NCBI GenBank assembly: GCA_032718475.1
Contig: JAUCBJ010001779.1
Location: 1-36,854, forward strand
Direction of reading: 5' to 3'
Length of the DNA: 36,854 nucleotides
From: Nemertoderma westbladi
Lineage: Eukaryota; Xenacoelomorpha; Nemertodermatida; Nemertodermatidae
Both the position numbers and the translations under genes were made by a program. Every line of letters starts with the position of its first letter. Within the stretch, counting starts at the first letter, position 1. Below are positions 18,153 through 29,444 of this stretch, piece after piece. The notes under the pieces were generated by a model. It was not told where the DNA came from. It searched no databases and was given only the letters and a program-made list of their open reading frames with translations.

Positions 18153-19745
18153 ATGGAGAGTTCTGGATCTAGTGTTCCTATTCATCTTTCGGAGGTTGAG
18201 AAGCAATATTACTCGCGGATGTTCTCTTTGTGCGACGCTGGAAATACTGGAAAATTAACTGGAAAAGATGTCACCAGACTCTTCCTAAAGTCCAAGCTTA
18301 ACACCGATGTTCTGGCAAAAATTTCGGAACTTTGCGGGGCGAGGCGATTAGGTTATTTCGGGCGAAGTCAATTTTATGTCGCTCTAAAACTAATCGCGGC
18401 GATTCAGTCAGGAAGAAATTTAAATATCGACAGCGTTTCCGCTTCCGATGTGCCTCTTCCGAGTTTCTCAGGAGTTCCGCTTCCGGCTAGCAGCAGTAGC
18501 GAGACCCGCAGTCACTCCACCAGTTCCTTCTCCCCTCAGCCTCCCAAATCCCCATTCGAAATCTACAATTCCCCAACGTCGAGCGGCCAAACTCAACATT
18601 ACAGTCCGGCTGCTGCTGCTGTTCCCAGTCAAGCGACACCTGGTCGCGGCCCCGGCAACAACGCAACGTCCGACTGCAACGGACAGACGGCGGACCCGTG
18701 GACAATCACAGAGGAGCAGCGCCGTTACTACACCGGCCAGTTCCTCAGCCTCCAACCCAGCCCTTCCGGGACAATAAGCGGCCTAGTTGCGCGATCCTTC
18801 TTCCAAAAGTCGAAACTCTCCATCCCGGAGTTGTCGCACATTTGGCAGCTTTCAGATCGCGATCAGGATGGGAATCTTTCCCTCGAGGAATTCGCCATCG
18901 CGATGCATCTGGTTGTGGCGAAGCGTCACGGAATGTCGCTGCCTTCAGTCCTACCCGGTCAATTAGAGTTAACCTCCGGGGTGACCGTAGTGGAATCCAA
19001 CACCCCCCGGACCCCGGCCGCACCCCTCACGCCTCCCGCCGCCCCCCGCATCGACCCCAAGCCCCCTCCGTCCCCCGTCACCGACGACTGGGCTCGCTTC
19101 TCCCCCGCTCCCCCCTCCTACAACCCCGACGACGCCCCTGCCTCGCCCTCCTCTCTCCCGCACCCCCACGCCCTCAGACCGACCCCCGGGGGCCCCCAAC
19201 TCGCCCCCTCCGCCACGACAACCCCCCTTCCCGTCTCATTCCAACCGCTACGCGCCGCCGGCACCCTAGACCCGCCCCCCTCTCGGCGTGTCGCGCGTAC
19301 GATGTCGACTAAACCCGCGAGCAATCCGCCCACGAAACCGCCGCATAAGAACTACCTGTCGGACGGAGCGTGCGAACTCGGCGACGCCTCCGATGTCCCG
19401 GAACCCGCGGGACTCTCTCGCCAACGGAAGTGCCACTCCCGCAGTAACTCGCTTGACCTACAGAAACTCGGGTTCGAACCGACTCCGGCTCCGCGCGGCG
19501 ACACCGGTTTCGCGGATTTCGACCAACAATTCGGCGCGGTTTCCAACGCCACCCCGAGCCACGATAGCAGCGTCGAGTCGCTACGAACTCGGGAGCAGCT
19601 GACGGTTAGTATAACTGAGGCGACACACAGGCGGGAATACCTCACCCGGTCCAACAAGCAATTAGAACAACAGTTAAACCAACTCTCTATGTCGAGGGTT
19701 TCTCTAGAAGGGAAAGTCGCCCGAATTGAGAAGGAGTTGGATTAG
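18153..19745 (+). CDS. REPS1: REPS1/REPS2 homologue (EH-domain endocytic adaptor)
   Basis: 530 codons in one exon. The start ATG has A at -3 and G at +4. EH domain 1 spans about residues 11-100 and carries the REPS hallmark LGYFGRSQFYVALKLIA. EH domain 2, about 181-272, starts DPWTITEEQRRYY, has the LSHIWQLSDRDQDGNLSLEE helix-loop with a canonical EF-hand calcium loop (DRDQDGNLSLEEF, 235-247), and ends HLVVAKRHGMSLP. A Ser/Pro-rich linker (about 275-400) follows, then a basic/serine patch RSNSLDL, and a C-terminal predicted coiled coil (about 475-530). Vertebrate REPS proteins bind RALBP1 through the C-terminus and NPF-containing endocytic proteins through EH domains; this one is shorter (human REPS1 is about 800 aa), mainly in the linkers. 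It is much more GC-rich than its flanks, especially in the proline codons. Vertebrate orthologues have many exons; here none is needed. REPS1 versus REPS2 is not resolved. Confidence 0.9.
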   Translation: MESSGSSVPIHLSEVEKQYYSRMFSLCDAGNTGKLTGKDVTRLFLKSKLNTDVLAKISELCGARRLGYFGRSQFYVALKLIAAIQSGRNLNIDSVSASDVPLPSFSGVPLPASSSSETRSHSTSSFSPQPPKSPFEIYNSPTSSGQTQHYSPAAAAVPSQATPGRGPGNNATSDCNGQTADPWTITEEQRRYYTGQFLSLQPSPSGTISGLVARSFFQKSKLSIPELSHIWQLSDRDQDGNLSLEEFAIAMHLVVAKRHGMSLPSVLPGQLELTSGVTVVESNTPRTPAAPLTPPAAPRIDPKPPPSPVTDDWARFSPAPPSYNPDDAPASPSSLPHPHALRPTPGGPQLAPSATTTPLPVSFQPLRAAGTLDPPPSRRVARTMSTKPASNPPTKPPHKNYLSDGACELGDASDVPEPAGLSRQRKCHSRSNSLDLQKLGFEPTPAPRGDTGFADFDQQFGAVSNATPSHDSSVESLRTREQLTVSITEATHRREYLTRSNKQLEQQLNQLSMSRVSLEGKVARIEKELD

Positions 19746-20365
19746 TAGCTTTATTAATTTAATAATTTAATTATCGCCTAATAATAATTTGGTTTTATCT
19801 TGCAATTTAGGACTTTAAATTCAATAATTAATAGCTTCCTAAAGTAAGACAATCATTCTCCCATCTCATGTAACCACCTGGAACAATATTATCAGCCAAT
19901 TCTAGCCCCTATGTAAACCAACCAAAACACTACACCCCACGTGCCCCTGACAACCGGGCAGGCTTAACCGCCCACCCACAATATCCACTTTTCGAATTTT
20001 TCAACCTAAGATGCAAGAAGCCATGAATTCGCCTTAAAATTAATTAATTTCTTTACTTGTTATGTAATTGATATCGTCTATCCTCCATATATTATCTGCA
20101 TTTATATATATATATTATATACTCTCTCTATTTCCATTCCCAACTCGAGCTAGATAATCACAAATATGTAGTTAATAGTTGTATATTTATTAGCCGTATA
20201 GTTCGTATAATTATAAAGTAGCCTAATTAATTTGCAGCAACCAGCCAACACACATGTCACATAAAGTAAACGTGTGTCAGAAATGAGAAAAAGACTTTAT
20301 ATCCCAATATAATATAGCCTGCTTAAAAATTGATATTGTTTAGGTTTACATACCGGTACCGGTAA
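19746..20365. other. Downstream of REPS homologue, non-coding
   Basis: AT-rich 3' region of the REPS gene. I see no canonical AATAAA in its first 300 nt. No poly(A) stretch or target duplication that would mark the gene as a retrocopy. Confidence 0.4.
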
Positions 20366-20609
20366 GGGGGCGTTCATAAAGTATGTCACGCACTGGAGGG
20401 GAAGGGGGTTCGGTATTGCGTGACATTTTGTGACAGGGGGGGGGGGGGGGGGGGACTTTTGTGACGGTCTTGTATTCTGGCTTAACAAGCATTGTGTATT
20501 ATTGACATAAAATATTTTTGTCTGGGGGGGGGGGGGGGTATCCTTTGGGGGTATCACAACTTTAGTAATGTGACAGAGGGGGAGTTGGGGTCAAAAATCA
20601 TACTTAATG

Positions 20610-20645
<36 letters not shown>
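20366..20645. mobile_element. MITE with GGGGGCGTTCATAAAGTATG ends
   Basis: The left end GGGGGCGTTCATAAAGTATG and the right end (inverted: G-run, TCATTAAGTATGATTTTTGA) form imperfect TIRs. The interior is rich in G-tracts (about 20438, 20525) and TGTGACA. The right end carries the longest homopolymer in the window, about 35 C (20611-20645). Elements with ends like GCGTTCATAAAxTAxGTCACGC are common in invertebrate genomes (general knowledge); no transposase. Confidence 0.65.
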
Positions 20646-20648
<3 letters not shown>

Positions 20649-23600
20649 GCTAGACCACATTATATTCCATTATTTAACCTACTGTTAAGGTATTACATAA
20701 GGTATTACATATAGTCTTAACAATTTAATTTTGGTGGGCAATAATATTGCATACGGTACCAGTTAAAACTGTATCCTACACAGTACGAATAAACCTTTAA
20801 ATATCGTTTGAGAATATAATATTTATTTATTTAAATAGATTCAATGCAGTAAAAAAGAGGAATTATTTGACTATTACGTATGGCGGTATAAATTATTATA
20901 GTTAATTAGTTGTTTATTGATATCCCCCCCCCCCCCCCCCCCCTTCGTAGGCGTGCAGCAGTCTCTACTTTAAAATTGTAAACTCTTCCTATCAGCTGGA
21001 CCACCCGGTTTTACTTCTAGGCGGGACAGCACTGCTTCTGTTGGGGCGTAGTCATTTAACCCTTTCCACCCTACCGTATACATTTCTATACGTTACTTTA
21101 TAATTCTGTCCTCAAAAGGTACGTAACTCCAAAAACCTCATTCTGAGATATCAAACCCCAAAGGTTTTTTGTATGCGCTTTTAGTATGCTGTAGCTACTA
21201 GGGGTGTGTTATATATCATTGGATTGAGCATACATTGTCTGATACGTTTTTTCTTATACTTTTTGTACATATCCATATGGCTATAGAGCCAAACGAGGCC
21301 ACTTAAACTCAGTTAAGTGTTTTTGCCTTGTGCCACTTTGCCCCTACCCAACTTTAGCTATAGGTAAATCTGTATTGGGTAAATAATAAAGTTAAGTGCG
21401 TTTACCTCAGTAAACCCCACAATTAGTTATGAGTTAGAGTTAGGTACGTGTTATGCGTTACTACATCATAACTACAGTAGTTAATTACGTTCTTTTGACT
21501 TTGTAATTTGATTTAGGTCCTTTTGACTTTGTAACACCAAATTTCGCAATAATCGACTTAGTAAATTTCAAGTAAAAATGTCAAACAACCACCAGCAATG
21601 AGAGTCATTGATATATCAGATGATAGCTAAGTAGTATGTGCTTAATTATGCGCTATTAACTCAAAACTGCAAACTTTGGAGTTACGTGCCTTTGGAGAGC
21701 AGAATTACTGTTATCAACATCAATAATTCTGCGGGTCACCTAAGTTTTCTTTTTTTTTTTAATCCTGTCATATCCAAACTTTATAGAACTTGAAATTTAT
21801 AGACTTTGACACAAAATTGATTGAGTTCAACACCTAATTGTATACAGTCTGCCATTGCTTTCTAATCTGTAGCTATTAAGGAAAGAAATGCTTAAAATAT
21901 TTTTGTTCGGTGGCGTAACAGCCTTGCCTTCATACGTAATAATTGAATACCCCCTATCCCGATTTGGGAGATTTTATTTATTGATTTTCTCCGTACTTTT
22001 AACAGTTATTATATGTTTGTTTTCATATGTTGTCAATTGTCATACTGGTGTGAGTGTATATTTGGAATAATTTCACTTATTTAATACATTGAAAACAAAT
22101 ATGTTTCTTTCCCGTTCCATTCGAGGTGTATAATTTTACCGAGCTCGGTAAATTATAGATCAAAGGAAAAATAACTACTTTTTTCTCCATGTAATACGCA
22201 ATTGTATTCCACAGGTTGCCTTTTCACCTCCTTTTTTCGTAATAACATAATGTAAACGCCGGCTGTTGGCACTCAGAAACCCGACGAATACGTGAAACAA
22301 ATGTATAACAACCTTCCAATATATTATCTTTCTTAATATTAATCAATATATTAAACATAAACCGGTATATAATACTATAACAGCACAATCTATTCAGCTA
22401 ACTCGCTAATGTATATCCGTATTTCCCAAGCCTCCACCTATCTACCATGTACTGTACTGTTCAGCATCCTGTCTGACGTCATTTCCGTCATCATACTGAT
22501 CGGGGGCCTCATAACCAGTCAGGGCCTTACACATAGTACCGACACTGTATGATCGCGCCGTGCATTTTTGGTGTGAATTTTTGGTGTGGTCTATTTAATG
22601 GTAACGGCTGGTTTGGTTGTGTATTTATGAAACAGACAGCAGAAGTATCAGTGCACGGTTCAGGAAAGGTAATGTATTCAAAGGTAAACATCGCGTTTGT
22701 CTTCAAAGTCGGTTATAAAAAGAGTTAAAGAGGCAATTTTGTGGAATAGTAACTTTTTCTTTACAATTCTACAATTACAAATTATATTTATTTCCTAATA
22801 TGATCAAAATATATAATTAAAAAAAAATACTCTATGCGTTTCGTATATAGAAATTGGAAAAGGGATAGACATTTTAACATCATTCAGTTACTATAAAACT
22901 TTGCAAACATTATTCTGAAACATATTTAGTTGTTATACTACAGTCTCTTCCCACAGTACTAAAATATAAAATAAATTATATATATAAATTAATTAGTAAT
23001 TAACTTATCACTAGTAGCTTTTATGTTGTAATTTTTTGCAATCAATTAAAAAGTTTATTTGATAATCTCCAGGTCACATTTTGAATGAATACATTTGCAT
23101 TACAAAAATATTATGGATAGTTCCATTTCAAGAATGAAATTTACAATTAAATAAATTAATATATTTTATTTTTATGTCAATTTGAAAGACAACATCAGGA
23201 TTGATTATATATTTAGTTGAAAACGATGATGTACTAAAAAGTACATGTTATTCATATTGTTATTGTTCTTAACTAATAATACCAACAGAATGCTAATAGA
23301 CCTAATATGTTTCCTATTCACATCACCTATAATTTATACGGATATTCTCTCAGTTGGAAACCCGCTATTGTTTTTTGTGTGGCCTGCCTTTATGTATGTA
23401 ATGTATTTAATATAGTTATCTGAATAATGATGCATCGCATAGAGTTAGTATAGTGCGCACCTCTTACGAAAAGAAAATATATTCAACCACTGAAAATGTT
23501 CGAGGAAAAATAGGTGCGATGAGAAAGTTGATATATCGATGGAATAAAAAAACAAACTATCCATATCCAATGCTAATAAAAGGTCGGGGATGGGGGTTGG

Positions 23601-24255
23601 TTGGCGTTAATTCGTAGCAAAATTGCGATATGATATTCTGGAACATACATAGTTGTATAGGAGCAAAGTTGTTCCTACATTCCGCCATGTCGGATAGTAC
23701 AAATCTTGTATCCGACAGAAAATGACAATTTTAGTTTATGAAAAAATGATATAAAAAATATATTGAGAGATTTAAATGATATACCGATACCTACAGAACA
23801 GATTTCATCAAAACAATATTATAACACGTTATTCTCACCAAAATTGCCAATAACAAGTTGTATATTTTGCAAAACATAATGCAGATGTTTTCTTTTAATT
23901 TTTCTTGTATATATTTAATCTTATTCACTCCTAAATAGCTAATATATATACAAATACATGGCCAAATATTTGGCGCACACCAGTAAATAAAGGAGAGTAT
24001 TTTATACCACTTTATTTTTGGCTTATGTTGTTGGTTCTTTGTGGTTTAATTTATTGTTTCGTGTCATTTAGCTTTGTTTATTTGATGCTTATGGTGTTTC
24101 CAGTTAAGTGTGTTTCCGAAATTGTGCTATCGGTGCGTTGTTGAGAAATTATTGTAATATTTGTATTGTTTTGTTTTGTATAATAGCTAGAAATAATAAG
24201 GTATTTAGTAAATGGAAACGATAGTTATTTATAAACATTGGTTAATACCAGTATG
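20646..24255. other. Long AT-rich stretch without a supported gene
   Basis: No domain-bearing frame on either strand. Contains a C-tract (about 20924-20943), a palindrome AATTTTACCGAGCTCGGTAA near 22133, and a slightly GC-richer block (22440-22670) with a perfect CRE and a possible first exon. A 60-codon hydrophobic frame at 21888-22070 has no supporting context. Confidence 0.4.
22474..22481. promoter_or_regulatory. Perfect CRE palindrome TGACGTCA
   Basis: Lies in the GC-richer block 22440-22560, followed by a second half site (CCGTCATCA). CRE/ATF sites are common near promoters, and a candidate first coding exon ends at 22668. Chance occurrence is not excluded. Confidence 0.25.
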
Positions 24256-24593
24256 TACGGTGGCTGATTGTGGTCAATTATTTCCATTTTTTAATGTTTT
24301 TCACCCGGGTGAAAAACATTTATCACCCGGGTAAAAAACATTTAAATGTTTAACTATTGACTTTTGTTTATTGTTTTGGTTAGAATAACATGCCACTGTA
24401 ACCTGATCCTTTCCATTAATTGATTATTAACATTGGTCGAGATATTAATTCGCCAAAAACTCTATAAGGAAACTAACTACTGTACATGTGTTTAGAGTTC
24501 TGACACCTATTTTTCACCCGGATGATAAATGTTTTTTACCCGGGTGAAAAACATAAAAAAAATTGAAATAATTGGCCGCTATCAGCCACCGTA
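24256..24593. mobile_element. Miniature TIR element, relative of the element at 2627
   Basis: 338 bp. TIRs of about 90 bp start TACGGTGGCTGAT, the same first 13 bases as the 3348-bp element, then diverge. The flanks AGTATG (24250-24255) and AGGATG (24594-24599) are a 6-bp target duplication with one mismatch. The arms contain repeated self-complementary TTTTTCACCCGGGTGAAAAA blocks. Its centre carries an inverted copy of the ~50-bp module (24365-24415). It could be mobilised by a relative of the transposase at 4760-5605. Confidence 0.85.
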
Positions 24594-25979
24594 AGGATGA
24601 CAACGTGTACCCTCATATTCTATTTAAATAGCAAATAAAATTAATAAGGAAAGGACTAATTGGTACTTTAAAGTCCCAATTCCCAATTAAACTTCCAATA
24701 ACTGATTTACAATAAATTATCGATACTAGATTTTATTTATAAACGGCCTAGAACACCATTATTTTTACTTAGAGTAGAATTTAAGGAGATTCAAAAACAT
24801 GTGGCCCCCCAGGCTCCACCACTACTCACGTTATTCGTATTTCAAGAACAAGATTTTGACACACCGTATGGTGTTGGTGTCCAGTCCATATAGAACAGAG
24901 GATAAGGGATAAAAGCAGAGAACATTTCAGCCTTTCAGTTACATTTAATAATTAAAAGTTGTTGACGTAGGCAAATTAAAGTAAAGTTGTCGTCGGTATT
25001 ACATTATATAAACACAATAATTGTACTGTGTTAAAATATAATATAATACGATACAATGATTATACATAATACAACCAAGGCATTACATTGTCTAAGTCTA
25101 AGTGTCCCCGTCGACTTTGCACCAGTTACACCGCAGTTATTCTTCAACCTTATAGTGATTTGTTGGTACTATTATAAAGCTGGCCGTCGTGCAAGGATTC
25201 CAAATATGTAACACGATCTGAGTTTCGTCGTAAAATAGCTGAGGTATTATTGACATTCGAATATTGCATGTATTTGCACCAGCAGCGCTAATATAGCGCA
25301 ATTTTATTCTATTTAATAAATACCCCATATTCTGAAACATTTATGCATTTATGGAACTATAACTACATGTACTGGTGTTATTATATACGCATTACATTGT
25401 TGCCAGCAGATATAAATTCATAAAAATTTTACAGAATATGATTATACTTACAGTACTAAGATTTCTAGGTAAAATTGTGGGGGGCTGGGGGGGGGGGGGG
25501 GGGTTCTAGATATCTGAATAACGATACTAGTAATATATAGTGTTTAAACGTTCAGGATAATTAAATTAAAGGAGGTTAGGGTATTCAGGCCGTAGTAACC
25601 GCCTGCACGGTTCCGTTTTAAGTAGGTTACTGTAGCTTTACCGGGGCGGGCCCAGGAGACCTCAATAATTTACAGTACTTACACCCAATTGGGACGTAAT
25701 TTGACAAAGATATTTTAAATAAATGGAATTACGCCGTTGAAAAACTCCTGTCCGAACTCGGATTTTGTATTGTTCAACTTTAACAGCCTAATGCCATACA
25801 GGTTATTATACAATGTCCGAAAATGTTAAGTGTATTTATTAAGGGGGGATAACCCCCACCCCCCCCCCCCCCCCCCCCCCCAGAACTCTTTTAAATGTCT
25901 ACTGAAATTGAAATATTTTGATTTTATACAGTATGGGCTGATAAAATATGGCCAAACATTTTTTTTCGAAAAATCAGTC
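24594..25979. other. Non-coding, no gene seen
   Basis: AT-rich; G-tract (about 25488-25503) and C-tract (about 25858-25880). A minus-strand frame at 25137-25340 has no recognisable features. Confidence 0.4.
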
Positions 25980-27456
25980 GCCCTCTAGCGGCCATTGAAT
26001 GAAACAAGATTTGCGGTTAAAATGCTACTAGTCATTCAATTTTAGGTTAAATTGTCTGAAACCAATTTTTTTCGAATTACTGAGGTGAGCTCCACAAAAG
26101 TTATCGAATAAAATTTTTAGTTTTTCCTTTATATGAAAATTAATTAATATTTATTAATTAAATACATATTTTTGGCTTTAATTTGTAAAATTAGCTTTAA
26201 AATAAAAATATAAAAATTCCAACCGATAACTTTTAGAGAACAGTTGAAAACCTTTCGAATGAGCCAAGAATAAAGAAAATTGGATAAAAAATTGCGGAGT
26301 AGTATTTTGAAAAATGAAAAATTTAATTCCGAGATAATTGCCTTCCCGCCAAAAGTGGCTGTCTTTGGTCGGGTTGGTAAATCATTTCTGGCAGATCAGA
26401 AGATAGAAGCAGATCACCGAGCTAAAACTTTCCTTATGGGGGTTTGCGTGGTTGCTGATTTCATTTCCGATGTCAGTTTTAAATTTTGGTGGAATCTAGT
26501 TTGTCTGTCGGTTGTCTGTCTGTCTTAAAATTTGACTGACAGGCCGCCATACAGGAAAACAGCGATAACTCTAGAACTAAAATAGGTTTCGCTAAGCGGT
26601 TTTTAGATTTGAAATCCTGATTAAAGTCTGCTATAGAGTAAATAAAAAAACAGACATTTGAAATTTTGAGCAGGGGGGGGGGGGGGGTAACATATGTCAT
26701 ATGTCAACTCGAAAGAATTATACGCAAAATATAAGCAGATGTTCCCTAAACCCTTTTACCACCTAGAGGCAGACAGACTGGCGTGGGTAACTGCTGTCGA
26801 TTTAAGACCTCACAAAAAGCTGTCTAGAATATATGTGCCATCCGCCAGGTATCAATCAGGAATAAAGGATTATAAACAATAATATGAAAGGGCTGAAGGT
26901 TTTCTTTTCAGATTTCTAAAATGTTTTCATTTCAGCCCACTAGCGGTAGACTGAAGAACTGCCGAGGGAATACTGCACCAACACAGACGCAGCCTGTGGA
27001 TGTTCTACGGTCTAGCATGTATATCTGACAAGTTTCAGCTTGAACAGATAACAAATAACGAAATGAGAGAAGGTTTTAACTTTCAGATATTTCGACCTCT
27101 AGCGGCAGACTGGAAAACTGCTGTTGGATAACCTTCATCAAAAGACGTAGCATGTGGTCTGGGAAATATATTCGAAGATTCAGCTCAAACAGATTGAGAT
27201 CAAAGATTGCGGCAGACTGCAGAACTGCAAACAGATTACCAAATCAGACAAATGACGGAATGGGACCCGGATGTAGCCCTTTTACTCATTTTAGATATTT
27301 AGCCCTCTAGCGGCTGACTATAGAACTGTAGACGGATTTCCCTCCTTTGAATGACACTTTGACACCTTTGACGTGGTTTAGTACAAACTCGAACGGATTA
27401 TAAAAAGCAAAGAAAAGGGAGGACATTTAATGTTTAGACATGTAGCCCTCTAGCGG
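25980..27456 (+). repeat. Degenerate dispersed/tandem repeat with CCCTCTAGCGGC motifs
   Basis: GCCCTCTAGCGG or a near match at 25980, 26935, 27094, 27302 and 27445, with a remnant at about 27206. In the 26.9-27.5 kb part each is followed by (C/T)AGACTGnAGAACTGC-like sequence and, further on, by CAGCTnnAACAGAT-like sequence, so this looks like an old tandem array with 100-170 bp units. 26480-26530 has a GTCTGTC microsatellite-like run. The small frames at 26280-26528 and 26694-26882 lie within this repeat. Confidence 0.6.
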
Positions 27457-27883
27457 GAGACTGTTGAAAAGATGGTGTCGATCAGTCTCTAAAAAATCTC
27501 AATTTCTTGTCGTACTGATGCCTACAGATTTTCAACTCTACAGCTTTAAGGTGACATTGCCTAATATGGGTCATTTCGTATTTGAGTGGCTCCATAAATG
27601 CGGACATTTGTCTTGTAAGAGCCATTATATATATGTCTAAGTGGCCCTTTAGCAACAGTGACTAATTAAGGCCATTTTGAACTTCAGTGGATCCAATGGA
27701 ACATTGTCATACATGGGTCATTTAAAATCTGAATTCGATCGACGCTCTGTGAATCCTATAAAAGCGGTTCCGATATAGCAGCGCTAGTAATAGCAGGTAA
27801 GGTTTACTTTATTTCACGCTTCACTTCTTTCATTTTTTGTTTCTTTTGCGGAAAATGGCCAAAAATAGTTGATTTTGCGTTAA

Positions 27884-27960
27884 ACATCGCCAGACCAGTT
27901 GGTTGAGCACCGGGCTTACAATCTATTGGTTGTAGGTTCGAGCCCCGCCAGTGTCCACTC
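27884..27960 (+). repeat. tRNA-derived SINE head (Pol III A and B boxes)
   Basis: A-box-like TTGGTTGAGCACCGG (about 27899-27913) and a perfect B box GGTTCGAGCC (27935-27944), with 21 nt between them as in tRNAs, ending CCCGCC. The acceptor, anticodon and T stems do not pair properly, so it is not a functional tRNA gene. The SINE body would run into 27960-28150, but its 3' end and tail are not visible. Confidence 0.65.
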
Positions 27961-28407
27961 AGCCTTTCATCCCTGTGGTCGATAAAATGAGAATCATCAT
28001 TACCTTCACGTAGCAGCATGTTAGTTTATCGGCTCGGATGGAAATGTAGAACTTTCCATGTTTAGCTCTTTCGAGGGGTTTGGGTTGGTATCCCGTCTCA
28101 GACTTGGAGATTAAATCAATAATCTGCAATAATTCGAGTCTCTTTGTACTTTATGTATCATTTGCTCCTCTCACTGAAGGTAGGCCTAATAGAAAGCGGA
28201 TCGTTTATTAGGTTACTCTGAATATCGAGCCAGTTCAATGATTTAGCGGGATGAATCTGAGCACACAGGTTACAAATTGGAGCACCTGTTATTGAAGCAC
28301 CCATCTATACAAATTTACATTCCCAGTTAAGAAATTCAGAAGCAGCTTACGACTAAGTGACCTGTTAGGAATTGGTCACCTGTGATCGATGTGGAATCCC
28401 GGTGGCC

Positions 28408-28517
28408 GCAAAACGTAACGGGCAATAAAACGTTACGGGCAATAAAACGTTACGGGCAATAAAACGGTACGGGCAATAAAACGTTACGGGCAATAGAACG
28501 GTACGGGCAATAAAAAT
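28408..28517. repeat. 17-bp tandem repeat ACGTTACGGGCAATAAA
   Basis: About 6.5 consecutive units, differing at one or two positions (ACGGTACGGGCAATAAA; AATAGAACG). The motif ends in AATAAA on the plus strand, giving repeated polyadenylation-like hexamers, likely fortuitous. Confidence 0.95.
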
Positions 28518-29387
28518 ATATTTTATTTCAAAATTTTTGAAAAAAATGAGTTATAAAATTCTGCATCTGCATCTGAAGATATAATTTTTGATAGTGGGTG
28601 GTTTTTAACCCCCCCCCCCCCCCCCCCCCCCCGCCCGCCTTTTTAGTATTTATTTACCATACAAATTGGCATTAATTTCGCGAAAACATTGACATTGCTA
28701 TGATGATAATAAATTAATTAATTAATATTCGATAATCGATATGATAAATAAAATGTTGTAAATTAATTGTTATACGAATAGACTACTGGTTCTTAGACTA
28801 ACATACACTAGTGAGTAACATAGCGAACTAACATAGATAATTAGAATAAATTACAACCAATTATAAATAAACAATAAGCAATTATATGAAAAACAATAAC
28901 ACAATACAGCAATAATCTGCATATATAAATGTACCACTTGTATACTAATTAGTGCATTCTAAATTAATATTACACATGGTTATTAATTCACCAGTATGCT
29001 ATGCTATGCTATGCATGTATATCGTATATTTATTACTGTTTATTGTACTAAATAAATACAAATAGCGATAAAGTTAAAACAATCGTATGTGGTAAAGTGC
29101 AATAAAACAATTAAAAACGACTTAACGAAACTTAAATAAATTGTTCTACCGGTAGTAACAAAATAAAATCGCTGCATAAATAGATTTCACTCAAACATTG
29201 GAAAATATAATAAAATTAGCAAAGTATAATAAGAGAGGCTACCGGTACCGATATAGGCCTATATATATATAATAACGATTTCTGAATAATAATATGAATA
29301 TAATAGGCTATCTGAATGTGAATATAGTATTTAATAGTAAGTAAATAAATAAATTATGTCAATAATAATTTAAAAACCGTTCTGCAG
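28518..29387. other. AT-rich non-coding stretch
   Basis: Includes a C-tract (about 28610-28632) and GCTATGCTATGCTATGC (about 28998). No gene signal. Its right part is the 3' flank of the GMF gene. Confidence 0.4.
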
Positions 29388-29393
29388 TTTATT
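29388..29393 (-). terminator. Candidate polyadenylation signal of GMF homologue
   Basis: AATAAA on the minus strand (plus-strand TTTATT), about 52 nt past the stop codon of the GMF homologue. Confidence 0.45.
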
Positions 29394-29444
29394 AAAATTT
29401 CCTAGGCCTATATCCTAAATATCAGAATATAGGCCGATAATAAT

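Noticed and set aside
18468-19333. Several minus-strand and alternate-frame ORFs of 70-200 codons
   Set aside because: Shadows of the GC-rich REPS coding frame.
21888-22070. Small hydrophobic protein of 60 aa
   Set aside because: AT-rich random frames often encode hydrophobic runs; no conserved motif, promoter or neighbour supports it.
26280-26882. Two small plus-strand ORFs of 82 and 62 codons
   Set aside because: They lie in a degenerate repeat, have no domain, and are separated by microsatellite-like and G-tract sequence.
27884-27960. Functional tRNA gene
   Set aside because: A and B boxes are present, but the acceptor and anticodon stems do not form; SINE head or pseudogene.
28408-28517. 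CRISPR-like array
   Set aside because: Direct 17-bp repeats with no spacers, in animal DNA; a simple tandem repeat.
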